Shown piece by piece: positions 13,801 to 23,781 of a stretch of 64,000 nt of DNA. Source of the DNA: Bemisia tabaci (lineage: Eukaryota > Arthropoda > Insecta > Hemiptera > Aleyrodidae); NCBI RefSeq assembly GCF_918797505.1, contig NC_092796.1:59674851-59738850 (forward strand), written 5' to 3'. The notes below the pieces were generated by a model, which worked only from the letters and a program-made list of their open reading frames with translations, had not been told where the DNA came from and ran no database searches. The position numbers and the translations under genes are program-made. How positions within the stretch are numbered: position 1 is the stretch's first letter; each line of letters begins with the position of its first letter.

Positions 13801-16615
13801 AAGTTAGGGCCCAAAAGGGCAGTCAACCTATGAATTTCAATTATCCATAGCGATTTACTGATACTATTGTTACGAACCGTCCTTTATTAAGCCCGTGTTT
13901 GACTCAGTTTTTGCATAAATTTACTCAATGTCGCGGAAGAACGCTCATTTCTGTACATTCTTGGCCATCTTGGTTAGAATTGGAATCTGCAGACTGGCAG
14001 TGAAATTTTGTGCGTTAGAAGTTGGTTAGAAGGGTGGCTGCACTTTTGGGCCCTAAGCCCTCCATGAACCGATCTGTCGGTACTCTCCCTATACAGGTAC
14101 TCTAATTTATGTAAAAAAGCCTTGTTACTCATAATTTGAATTCTTTATTATTGAACAGCGTAAATGTGAATGTAGTTGCACCTAGGTATGATTTCGTTAA
14201 CTTTTCTTCTTCATGCTCAGGAAAAAGTGGTCGAAGAATTGGAGAAAATATTTGGAGACTCGGATCGACCGGTTACATTTGAGGATACTCTTGAGATGAA
14301 ATACATGGAAAGGTGTATCATGGAGACCTTACGACTCTATCCGCCAGTGCCAATGATTGCCCGGCAAATACGACAAGAGACTAAATTAGGTAAGTTATTT
14401 TTAGATAGGAACAATTGCATAATGCAGAGAATCTCACCTTTGGTGTTGTACACCCTCTATGAGCCTTCAGAAAATGAAATATTAAAACCTATACATAGGA
14501 GCGCTCGCATGTGCCATGCCAGTTCCTGCAGCCTGATTCTTGAAACTTTCACTGGCTATGTCGGCACGATAAGACAAGACATATCGATGGCGTAAGTCAG
14601 CAATCACATATCTCGTTTTCGGTGTCTGAAAATCTCCGCCTCTGTGTTATTTTTTTAAAGGAGAAATTTTGACATCATTCCTTAAAGTTTTAGCAGAATA
14701 TTCTTCGCACATAGAAGAAAAATCACGGCAATTTTAAAGAATTGCCGTTGAGTAGTTTTCCATTTAAAGAAAAAAGTATGACAGGAAGTCTGCGACGTCG
14801 CAAACCAAGATTATGTGATTGCCGACCTACACCGTCGATATTCCTATCTGCGCCTTGTAATAAATCAATTTTCGATTCTTGTCGTGCCGACATAAATTTC
14901 AAAAATCAGGCTGTAGGCTCGAAATTTTTCGCTAAAGGAACTTAAATCGTCGTTACCCGAGTGAAGGAACGTACCTTTATTCTAAGGTTGCAAAATCGAC
15001 TAGAAAAATTCAATCGTTTACAAGATTGTATACCAGGACTTTTTTTGTTAAAAATGTTTCTGATTTCAGCGCGATCACAGAGGGAAAAATGTGACATTTT
15101 CAGTCAGGTCAGACGAACATCCTCCTGGTAAAACTGCGATTTGCGAGAAGAAATTCAGCAATATTGAAATGTAATTACGTTCTTCGGTGAGTAAAAGGAC
15201 GAAATGAAAATTGTGCAGGACTCATTTTCCATCCCTTTTTTAGGAGAAAATATAGCGCACGTCTCAATAGACACGCGATTTGTTTACATGTACCCATTTT
15301 GCTGGGCTCGTCTGCCTCTTGATATTGCTTTGAAAACAGCCGTTGTTGAATATTTTGTTACATATATTACTTAACAACCAATAATTTGTTGAATTTCTTT
15401 ATTGTCTTGGCTAGAGTCAATAAACGCGGTCCTGCCGGAAAATAGTACCGTAGTTATTGGGACGTTCAAATTGCACCGTAATTCGACCATCTACCCTAAT
15501 CCCGACGAATTTAACCCGGATAACTTTTTGCCAGAGGTCACCTCAACGAGGCATTACTACGCTTTCGTGCCCTTCAGCGCTGGACCAAGAAGTTGCGTAG
15601 GTGAGTAGTGTCCCACATATAACCTCATTCTGATGCGATTGCAAAACCAACCCACTTTGGCACACAATTTAAAACAAATTAAAATTAGAAAATAGTTTAG
15701 AAAATTGCTCGAAATTGAAAAATGAGCTTTTCGTTGACCTCAAGACAAGTATAAGGTGCTTGTTAAAAAGTTGTAAATCAGGGGATCGCACTCAAAGATT
15801 CGAAAGGCTTTCCTCATTTGCGAAAAAAGTGCTAGGTCTGGCGTAATAAATTGGCGTAGTTTACACTTAGGGAACTAAGAAAATAAAACTTGAGTGTAAG
15901 AAAAAATTTCAGCTTAATCAAAAAACATTTTAATTGGCAACGAAAGTGTCATTAATTTTTGAAGCTCCAATGATTAACTTTTTTTTATGCAAATGTGTTA
16001 AAACAAGCACAAATCTAATGGCTCCTTCAAATTGGTAGGTATGCAATTGTAGCTTCTTAAACGTCAAAATAATTACATCGCTTGCATGGTACGAATACGA
16101 GAATTCGTACAATACTTCGTTTTAAAGATGAGGGACAGAAATAAAAAATTCCGAGGAAATGTTTTGCTTAGTTCTCATAAAAAAAAAGAACACGGACGCA
16201 CATTTTTGCAGATGAAATAGATTTATGGTTACAGACTTTTAAATCAACATCTTTACTTCACATCAAGATCAAGAAACAGTCAATATATTGGCAAAAATTC
16301 AACATATCTCCGGCAAAAGTTTTTTTTTTCTCTCTCTCATATTCTGCAAAAATCGTTGTGGAGGGAAAAAGGCTTCCAAAATTGATTATCATTGATTATT
16401 GTTTTTACTCATTTACTCTCTCCTTGAATTTACCAGGTCGCAAGTATGCCATGCTGAAACTGAAGGTTCTTCTAGCTACAGTTTTGAGGACCTTCAAGGT
16501 ACATAGCCGCACAAAGGAGCGTGAATGGCGGTTACAAGGAGATATAATTTTGAAAAGAGAAGATGGCTTCAACATCAGTCTGGAGCCGAGGAAAATGAAA
16601 ACAAAAACTACGTAG
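1785..16615 (+). CDS. CYP4G: Cytochrome P450, CYP4G subfamily (5'-truncated by window)
   Basis: Ten exons join in frame: 1785-1875, 5143-5325, 6213-6282, 7037-7163, 8530-8710, 10402-10511, 11448-11516, 14221-14389, 15415-15600 and 16437-16615 (stop TAG). All visible introns are GT-AG. They give 454 residues; the N-terminal membrane anchor and about 100 residues lie upstream of the window. Numbering from the first visible residue: I-helix GHDTTAAASS at 255-264, K-helix ETLR at 312-315, FNPDNFLPE at 366-374, and the haem loop FSAGPRSCVG at 387-396 with the axial Cys near 394. An acidic, Ser-rich insertion at about 170-217 between the G and H helices is the hallmark of CYP4G, as is the RKYAMLKLKVLL run after the haem loop. 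Known role of the family: ER-bound oxidative decarbonylase that makes cuticular hydrocarbons from long-chain aldehydes in oenocytes, working with NADPH-P450 reductase. No frameshift or stop is seen, so the gene looks functional. The ordinary CYP4C alternative is unlikely because of the insertion. Confidence 0.93.
1925..2065. mobile_element. hAT-like MITE, degraded copy
   Basis: The internal blocks of the family (CCATGGTAAAGAATCGAT, GATGTTCGTTGCGAAC) are present but the CAGTGG ends are eroded. Confidence 0.6.
2408..2551. mobile_element. hAT-like MITE, copy
   Basis: Ends CAGTGGCGTGGCGTG and GCCACTG. Flanks GCTCAACC and GCTCAGCA agree in their first five bases. Confidence 0.75.
3200..4113. mobile_element. 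TIR element copy interrupted by a second element
   Basis: Sequence at 3200-3310 and 3806-4113 matches 53840-54280 (GCTAAACGT, GGCAACCTC, GTGTTCTACG, ACCTTGTCTA blocks). The copy here is split by the 495-bp insertion 3311-3805. Confidence 0.7.
3311..3805. mobile_element. 495-bp TIR element with 4-bp target duplication
   Basis: The ends TGTAGTATGGTCCCCTTTAA and its complement continue as ~85-bp inverted repeats (to about 3395 and from about 3721). ACAG flanks both sides (3307-3310, 3806-3809). Short ORFs inside show no recognisable protein. Confidence 0.85.
4190..4560. repeat. Dispersed repeat with two ~38-bp modules
   Basis: Two module copies at about 4316-4354 and 4383-4421 (GCGCCTGCAAGAC... 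ATACTTCACGCATTGC form). Flanking sequence is shared with the 19.15-19.47 kb region, for example AACGCGAGTTCGAATAATCG. Confidence 0.65.
6095..6150. repeat. Perfect 26-bp stem with 4-nt loop
   Basis: ACAATTAGACGGAGTCGTAA... pairs perfectly with 6125-6150 around the loop AGAG. It lies 62 bp upstream of the P450 exon at 6213. Confidence 0.9.
7769..7803. repeat. Poly-T tract of ~35
   Basis: A T homopolymer following CCCGCACCTGC, in a P450 intron. It could be the reversed poly(A) tail of a retroposed copy, but no flanking duplication was seen. Confidence 0.8.
7936..8190. mobile_element. TIR family CTAAGGAAAAACGCCGTATG, copy 1
   Basis: Ends CTGCCGTGCTACGGAAAAAC and its near-complement at 8160-8190, about 250 bp in all, AT-rich inside. 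It lies in a P450 intron. Confidence 0.8.
9420..9800 (+). repeat. Three diverged ~145-bp tandem units
   Basis: A block like GTTGCCTATGCAGCGAAATTGAAGG...TTCAAATTAA occurs near 9448, 9600 and 9748, each preceded by an AATA..TAACTATT-like stretch. Old tandem triplication within a P450 intron. Confidence 0.55.
10005..10092 (+). repeat. Short tandem array AACCAAATAAGTAA
   Basis: About six imperfect copies of a 13-15-bp unit in a P450 intron. The translation on the reverse strand is repetitive Phe/Leu/Trp and is not a gene. Confidence 0.85.
12027..12153 (+). repeat. Direct repeat, copy 2
   Basis: Second copy of the block at 1-132. A few substitutions are visible; the short palindrome CTAATACGACAGTATTAG is intact. 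It ends in a poly-T run. Confidence 0.7.
12375..13310 (+). mobile_element. Palindrome-bearing MITE, full copy B
   Basis: The ends are complementary: CCCTGGTAAAAATTGGCAGT on the left and ATCGCCAATTTTTACCGGG on the right, followed inwards by a matching CCAAAATACCATAG / CTATGGTATTTTG block. The centre has a ~76-bp palindrome at about 12789-12864. It was inserted into a GAATAGAAGCAGA tandem array that is now split on both sides. Confidence 0.85.
13311..13377 (+). repeat. GAATAGAAGCAGA tandem array, right part
   Basis: Five 13-15-bp units. The same unit lies at 12340-12374 on the other side of the MITE at 12375-13310, so one array was split by the insertion. Confidence 0.85.
13723..14101. mobile_element. 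379-bp TIR element
   Basis: Ends AGTACCTGTATAGGGAGAGT and its complement, with further pairing at GGGCCCAAAAGGGCAGTC / GCTGCACTTTTGGGCCC. It sits 119 bp upstream of the P450 exon at 14221. Confidence 0.85.
14574..14865. mobile_element. TIR family ATATCGACGGCGTAAG, copy 1
   Basis: Ends ACATATCGATGGCGTAAGTC and CTACACCGTCGATATT, with internal CGACGTCGCAAACC. Homologous to 18486-18765, 21486-21985, 42660-42913 and 47877-48140. It lies in the intron after P450 exon 8. Confidence 0.75.
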
Positions 16616-16764
16616 ATTTTACTGAAAATACTCTCGCAAGCCTTCATATGCTACTCATGTTTGGGTTAAGAGTGACGTCGATCGACTTACGTTCCCTTGC
16701 CCACATTGTTTGCTGAAAGCTGAGTCCAAAAACAAGCAAGACAAGCCCACTAAACTTCCCCCAA

Positions 16765-16770
16765 AATAAA
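16765..16770 (+). terminator. Candidate poly(A) signal of the P450
   Basis: AATAAA 150 nt after the stop codon. Position and sequence fit; no cleavage-site evidence. Confidence 0.4.
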
Positions 16771-17819
16771 AAATCAGAGCTAGTAACTGAGTAGTTCTCT
16801 CAGATATTAAACCACGTTTTTCCACTGAGAGCTCTACACTAATCAGTCTGAAAAAATATTCACACGGGTCGTTCTATGCATAACCACACTGGGCTGTACA
16901 AATCTGGTATAATACATCTATACCTCATGAACAAATTAAAACAGAAAGTCGGATTTTGAAAAATCTTCGCGAGTAAAAAGAAATACTTTTTGAGCCCACA
17001 TATAGTATTATGAAGTGTCTCTCCCCATTCGAGAGAACCTTGAACCCAAACCACTTCCATTAGCCACCAACATGTTTTCGATGTTTGAAGCGATTGTTTT
17101 TTTTTTTTTTTTTTTTTTTTAGGAGGAAACTTAGGGATGTTTAAATATCCCAATTTTTTTAACCATGTCCATACCATTGTGATTCAAATTAAAAAGAAAC
17201 TCATGTGTGACGTATTAGTTGTAAACTGGAAGAATGTATACACCGCGATCAACTCGAGAACGGACGGTACAGAAACCGCAAAAAGTGGTGAATATAAGAA
17301 ATTGGTGAAACAATTTTCCATCCATTTAAATTAATTACGAGTAATCGCGTCTAAAATAAGGGGAGTTTTCAAATGGACGAAATTCGAAGTTGCGCATTTC
17401 CGAGAATCACCGTTGATAGTGAATGGTGACAATCAATTGCAATTTTGTGACTCTTATTGCCATCGGTCATTACTCTGCTAGCTCATGAGAATATGAGTAT
17501 ATATACCGTTAGCAAGTCGAGCTCTCGACAAATTTCGGCCATAAAATTTTAATTTGCGCAATAACATGATCATCGCATACGTAAGTCATGCTCATCAATG
17601 TTTTGCATAATGTCTTGTCAGCTCTTTAGACCAGTCTCTAAAAAACTAGTATCACAATGAACAAAAATTCTAAATTTTCCCCGTAAAGAGTCCTCATAGG
17701 ACAAATTGTCACTTAATTTTTAAATGATACTTAAGTCTGTGCGCGCAGATTGAATTTACACTGTCGGCAAAAATCAAACTAAGTAATTATGGGACCCGAA
17801 TCAAGTTTATTCTGAGCTT

Positions 17820-17970
17820 TGATGTTCGTGTAAGATCGCAGTCAGGCGGATTCACTCGAATATGATAAAACAAATCACAATCCATGCTTTGATTTATCAT
17901 ATCCGGGTGACTTTTCTTTAATATGCGTCAATTTACTTGATTGTGTGGCTGCGATTTTACATGAACTCCA
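17820..17970. repeat. ~150-bp foldback
   Basis: TTCGTGTAAGATCGCAGTCA pairs with the reverse complement of GGCTGCGATTTTACATGAA, and ATATGATAAA with TTTATCATAT. Confidence 0.6.
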
Positions 17971-18485
17971 AGGTTTATAAAATATTTCACCTAGTTTCCA
18001 TATTTACTCAATTTGGAGTATTTTCAAACAATGCAATTCCTGTTTTGGGAGCCAACCGGATTCTGTTTTTTGGGTGAATTTTAGCCAATTTTTTAAACCA
18101 TCCATTGTTTTTGCATGCCTCGATGAGTCAGTTGCGTTTGTCACAGAATCGTGTCCTGGTGGTAACAATATTTAAATTTGCATCTATTTAAATTTCGAGA
18201 CTTCAAACTATTTTTTAATTTTTAACTAACCATTTGCAGATCAGCAAAAAAATATAATATCTGTTCGAACGCCATGTTTTTACGTTCAGTATAAACAGAG
18301 ATTTCGCTCCTTGAAAAGCACGGATTGGGATGTTATCCACGGTGGCAGTGCAAACCATGGTTCCATCCACCTTGCTCTCGTCAATGAGTGACATACACAT
18401 TTTCACTGGTTGCTTGACGCAAAACAAAACGCAGATGAAATCAGTTTAAGAACTATGGAAGAGAACACGGAATGCAGCACCGTGA

Positions 18486-18765
18486 CATATCGACGGCGTA
18501 AGTCCGCAATCACATATCTCGTTTGCGGTGTCTGAAAATATTCGCCTCTGTGTAGTTTTTTTAAAGGAGAACAATTTGACATCCTTCTTTGAAGTTTTTG
18601 CAGAATTTGTTTGCACAGAGAGGAAAAATTACGGCAGTTTTAAAAAATTGCCGTTGAGTAGTTTCCCCGTTTAAAAAATAAAGCATGACAGGAAGTCTGC
18701 GAGTTATGTTCATCTCACAAACCGCGAGTTATGTGATTGCCGACTTACACCGTCGATATGATGTT
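18486..18765. mobile_element. TIR family ATATCGACGGCGTAAG, copy 2
   Basis: Ends ACATATCGACGGCGTAAGTC and CTTACACCGTCGATAT. Intergenic, downstream of the P450. Confidence 0.75.
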
Positions 18766-19149
18766 ATACGCTGTATTCTTCGATGGGCGATCTTCGTTAA
18801 TATTGGACGTAGAAATTTGGCGTTTCAACAAATCCTATTTATTTTTGCCGATCTATATGCTTAAATCCGGTAATCCAGGATTGCGCGAAAGGTCGAGGAA
18901 AATATATGAGGATCGCGTGAAGAAGGCACAAGGATTGCGCGAATAGAAGCCGCTACATGAATGCGCGAATTTAAAATTAATTTAATTTAAGGTAGAAGTT
19001 TGGCAAAACAGGAAACAGTTGGAAAATAAATGCATTTTGACAAGTCATCGATGTCTCGCCTTCAGGTGATAAATGAAGTGAAAAGATTTAATAATGGTCG
19101 TTGGTTTCAAGAACTATCCTAACTTTTCTCTGACAAATATTTAATCGAA

Positions 19150-19470
19150 AGAAACGAGGCAACGTTGGAATGTGCGTAAGGCGTTGGCTGAACATAAGCC
19201 TTTAAAGCCCTATCATTCGATGCCACGATTATTCTAACGCGAGTTCAAATAATCGCACCAAATACAGCACGGCAGGCGTTAAACATATATTAGCGCCTGC
19301 ATGACTTTAGGAATACTTCACGCAGTGCGCAAAACCGTGCGATCGGCCCACCCGCCGCCGCGCACCGCCCATATTAGCGCCTACGAGACAGCATGAATAC
19401 TTCTCGCAATGCGCCAAACTCACTGCAGTCGATCAGTTGATGCGAGACGCTTATTAGCGCCTGCCTACAT
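19150..19470. repeat. Dispersed repeat with two to three ~38-bp modules
   Basis: Modules at about 19293-19330 and 19377-19415, with a partial third near 19456. The upstream flank matches 4200-4315. Confidence 0.65.
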
Positions 19471-20719
19471 AATTTTTGACTTTCTGGTTTAGTTTTTACC
19501 ATAATTAAAAGGAAAATATGTATCCTCATTGTGAAGATTCAGAAACTCGGACGATATTTAATTTTTTTGAGTCATCAAATAGAACGAACGAAAATGTCGC
19601 GTCGAAATTTTCGATACTTTTATTTGAGATCATTCAGGCAAATGCGCGGAAACTATTCAAAAAAACTGTGTGTAGCTTTTTAAAAAACATTTATTAAAAA
19701 TAAAACATAGAAGTGTTGCATATCGCTGCAATCAGAGATTAATATACGCTTTCTTTCGGGTGCACGCGTCGGGGTCTAAATCCATTTATCTCTTAAAAAA
19801 CTTGAACATGGTTGTTCTACGTTTTTTTACATGTAGTTTTCTTCAGTAGTTGGTGGCCACGTAGCGGTCGCAGGTCCCTAGTTTACTTTTTAAATGTCTA
19901 TGAAAGCTCTCTGGGCTATTCGTGCTGCGAGGGCTGTCAATCGAAGAGAGACATGCTCGTAAGTGAGGAGGGCATGAATATTCTTCCGCAATGTCGTTAT
20001 CTACCACAAATTACCGAGGTTGCGAGAATAACGCCTCCCCGTTGAATATTGAATATTCGTGCAAGCATGTGAGTTGTCAGTACCAGAAAAATTCGCGCAA
20101 TCCTGTGCATCTCAAAAAAGGTAAAAATGGGGGCATTCGCGCAATCCTATCGCAGCCCTTAAATCACCAGAACGCGATTTTACACGACCAGTGTGAGTGA
20201 CTTATTTGCATTTTACTACATTATTTAGTATATATTTTTATAAAGTGTTACTGGCTTTTTGAAAGCCGAATATATTTATTCATAAGAGTATTGGGATTCA
20301 CTTGTGCCTATATTTTGTAAAAAAAAAAAAATAAAAAATAAAGATCAGCATTAATCTTTAATAAGTCTTGAATTAATAATATAATTTTCTGTATTTTTTA
20401 AAAACATATAAGTTTATTAGCCACGATGTAATTAGCCAGGCTACAACAATCACTTCGCATATCTGTATAATTCTATTTACAATAAAAACGTTCCTGAATA
20501 AAAATATAGGTAACTTTCCCAACTTCAGTATTTCAGAAGGGACCATTCAACATTAAAATATGCACCATTAAATTAACAATAAAATCGTTTAAAAATTAAC
20601 ATTGATTACAAAATTGTTTGATTTTCATACAATGATAAGCATGAATAGTGCGCTTTATGACTAGAATTCACTAGACCTGAATCATCTATTTTCATGATCG
20701 TTCAAGTGAAAAGTTTTTC

Positions 20720-21065
20720 AGTAACGGGGCGTGAATGATCCAATATCGATATTTCCCCATTGGAAGCTATGGTAAAAAATCGATTGTTATGGTGTTCGTT
20801 GCGAACAGTGGCGTGGCGTGCTTTGCGATATATCGATTGTTATACCATTTAAACCTATGGAAAATAATCGATAGACAGGGTGTTCGCAGCGAACACCTTT
20901 ACAATCGATTCTTTACCATAGGTTTAAATGGCAGAACAATCGATGCATCGCAATTCACGCCACGCCTCTGGCTTGCGAACATTCTGTTTATCGATCCTTT
21001 TTCATAGGTTTAAATGACAGATCTACCACTGTGTTACAATTTTACAAAGCACACCACGCCTCTGT
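20720..21065. mobile_element. Nested hAT-like MITEs
   Basis: An intact copy (about 20805-20970, CAGTGGCGTGG...CCACGCCTCTG) sits inside an older copy, splitting it at its TTGCGAAC hairpin tip. The outer halves are 20727-20804 and 20971-21065. A TTGCGAA flank occurs on both sides of the inner copy. Confidence 0.8.
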
Positions 21066-21485
21066 AGTTGATTCAAGAGGTGGTCACAAGTATTTCGACT
21101 TGTAATCTGTATACTGAAATTGTATCAGCTCACGATTCAGTGAAGCACACTGATACAACAGGTTGACTGGAACATCCGCGATAAAACAATAATACAACAC
21201 AATCGAGTCCTTAGCTGTAGAACTGACTTGCAATTCATTGATTCATCAATAAATAACATAACTACAAAGTATTTACTTTTAAGTCTCAGTGACATGCCAA
21301 TATTTAGAATGAAACTAAAGTAATTGTATTGACCCTTTCATTCCGTGGTTTCTCTCACCTGATGGTACGAATCGTATGAGAAATTCCTAAAAATAGAAAA
21401 ATACTTGGTAAAGTGACAGAATCCACAAAAATTATGAGCTACTTCATCTCCGCGGGAAAAACCTAAGGAATGACTTGACTCTGCA

Positions 21486-21717
21486 TATCGATGCCGAAAC
21501 TCCCAAACCAAGTATCTCTTTTGCGGTGTTTGAAAATCTCCGCTCTTATTTTATTTTTTGGAAGAAGAACACGTCAAAATTATTCCTGGATTTTTTCCCA
21601 GAGTTCACTTCGCAAAGGGAAGAAAAATATAGAAGTTTTTAAGAATTGACGTTGAGTGTTGCTTCATTTAGAAAATGAGGTATGACAGGAGGTCAGCAAT
21701 GTCGTCAACCGAGATAC

Positions 21718-21771
<54 letters not shown>

Positions 21772-21985
21772 CTTCAAATAACCCACAAGGGCTAATCCCA
21801 CGCTTTAAGTCGCATCCCCCCTCCGTCCCTACTGAACCAGCCCCAGGCAATCATTGTTTGAGACCATCAAACTCGGATCGCCTGGCCGAGAATCGAACCC
21901 GGGATCTCCCGATTATAGAGCAAGCGCTACAACCACTACACCATAGGAGGCCGACAACGTTGTTTGGGAGTTTCATCAACGAGAC
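21486..21985. mobile_element. TIR family ATATCGACGGCGTAAG, copy 3, split by a SINE
   Basis: The left part runs 21486-21718 and the end resumes at about 21956 (TTTGGGAGTTTCATCAACG). The SINE 21719-21952 interrupts it. Confidence 0.7.
21719..21952 (-). mobile_element. tRNA-derived SINE with long poly(A) tail
   Basis: Read on the minus strand, a tRNA-like head contains an A box TGGTGTAGTGGT (21943-21932) and a B box GGGTTCGATTCTC (21900-21888) at tRNA-like spacing. It is followed by an unrelated ~120-bp body and a ~49-nt A tail (21767-21719). The head is too diverged, and its 3' stem too poorly formed, to be a working tRNA gene. Transcription would be by RNA polymerase III and mobility would depend on a LINE partner. 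Confidence 0.8.
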
Positions 21986-23781
21986 GCTCCTTGAGGATTC
22001 AGGTACAGCACCTAAAGTCAAGGAATGGCTACTAGATTTCCTGACTATTTGCGTCATGAATAGTAAACACTCCCGAAAGTCGAGGCTACTTAGTTTCCCT
22101 GGGAAGGATATAACCAGAATCTCTGGTGGCTATTGCCAGGCTTTTTTCCCGTGCCTCCCTTCAGCACCTTAGCTAGCTTAATTGACATAAAATATTTAAG
22201 AATTTTACGCGTATTAAAAATGATTTGCTGGTCGATGGTCGATAAAAGAGCGATACGAGATAAAATTGTGGAAATAAACTCGTAATCATCGCTCCAAAAT
22301 TGATCTTTTTGAGGTTTTGAGTAAAGCATTTGAACACTGCATGGTAAAGGTCAAACATCAAGTTTCAAAGTAGGATACCGTAATTTCAGGCTACTAATGC
22401 CTATCCTTTGGAAGTTAATTGCGGATTTATAACTATAGTACGTTCCTTTTAATTCTGAAATTGCACGAAAGCCCCACTTTTATGAGCTTTGATCTCTAAA
22501 CGGCTCGCCACTCCATCTTATCCTACACCTTCTTTCTATTCTATATCTTGATCTTACTTCCATTAATATTTGGTCCTTCCATCGTCATTTTTGGCCCTTC
22601 TGAATTGTGGTCCTCTCCTTTTTGACATTAGAATTCACACCTGGAATTTATCGGCACCCTTTTTGGCATTCTGCAAACCGCCCATCCTTTCAACGTGACA
22701 AAACCATTATGGTCACTTCTAAACCATTGCACCATTCACGTGGTACTTACTCATATCACATGCTAACAAAATATTGACCGAATCAAATTAAAAATTATCA
22801 AATTATGGAAATAGATGAAATTATGATTGAATCTAGATCCCCTCCCCCCATTACAAACTAGTTCTCTTGTCATTTAATATTTTTAGCTTTAAATATACAT
22901 CGAAGAAAATCAGTCAGCTTTACCTTGCTTTTTCGTTAGAGGATGTTAGAAAATCTCGAAGGGTTTTTTGAAGCATAATTATTAGGTACATGATATTTTT
23001 CAAGTTTATTAGTGCAAGAAAAGTAATGTCATGAATACTGTTTCATGGATTGGCCCAAAGTATCGATATGTGTCAGTTGTATTTATTAATAACGCTGATG
23101 GCTTTACGCACTTCCATTTTAATAAGCATGTAAACTCCAAAGACAATATAGCACCTTCTTCTTTCACATTGACTCAGTTGAAATAAAGTTTAAAAATTGA
23201 CGGTATTTAGAGTAAAATACCAAGTCCTTGGAAAATTAGATACCTCGCTTTTAAAAGTGAAAAACTTGCAAAATTTCAAATTGCATTTTAACGGCGAATT
23301 TTTTTTTAAATTATTATATCTGCTTGAGGCCTGCCCAGAGGCTCCTCGTTACTTTAAAATTGCATGTTTCGAGATGATTTACTTTCACTGCCTGTAAAAT
23401 TTTGGATTACAAAAGAGCCTCATCACATTAAATAAAAAACAGACTATGTTTTTGACGATTGATTCATTAGTCGGCAGTGATCAATTGGATAGTGAATATT
23501 GGATCGAAATCAAGTTTTCGTAATTACTCTCTCCCACGTTTTCCCCCGAGCGTCGATGTGAACTGAACAGGTCACCATATCTCATCAACCAGCGATATTT
23601 GTTCCCCAAAAAATTGGCTCCTTTTTGAATAAATGTACTAAATGACACCAAACTTCCTTTCCTCTCTTATTTCTGTGTCTGCAAGGAGTGCACCTTTGGC
23701 AGAAATAGTAAGCCAAAAGGCGAGAGGAATAATTTTCGTACGGCCAGTCCGAATGGAATAACTGGTTGAATATGATTGAAT

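Larger units (their letters stand above)
16616..23781. other. Intergenic region between convergent P450 and transporter
   Basis: No exon was recognised. AATAAA at 16765-16770 is a plausible P450 poly(A) signal, and TTTATT at 23082-23087 (AATAAA on minus) a possible one for the transporter. The region holds the foldback near 17.9 kb, TIR copies, nested hAT MITEs and a SINE. From 22.2 to 23.7 kb I see only AT-rich sequence without recognised features. Confidence 0.5.

Noticed and set aside
14176..14595. 139-codon ORF as a separate P450 fragment
   Set aside because: It is exon 14221-14389 read through its flanking introns; only the middle 56 codons are P450.
21888..21952. A genuine tRNA gene
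   Set aside because: The acceptor stem and anticodon arm do not form properly, and a SINE body with poly(A) follows; it is a tRNA-derived SINE head.
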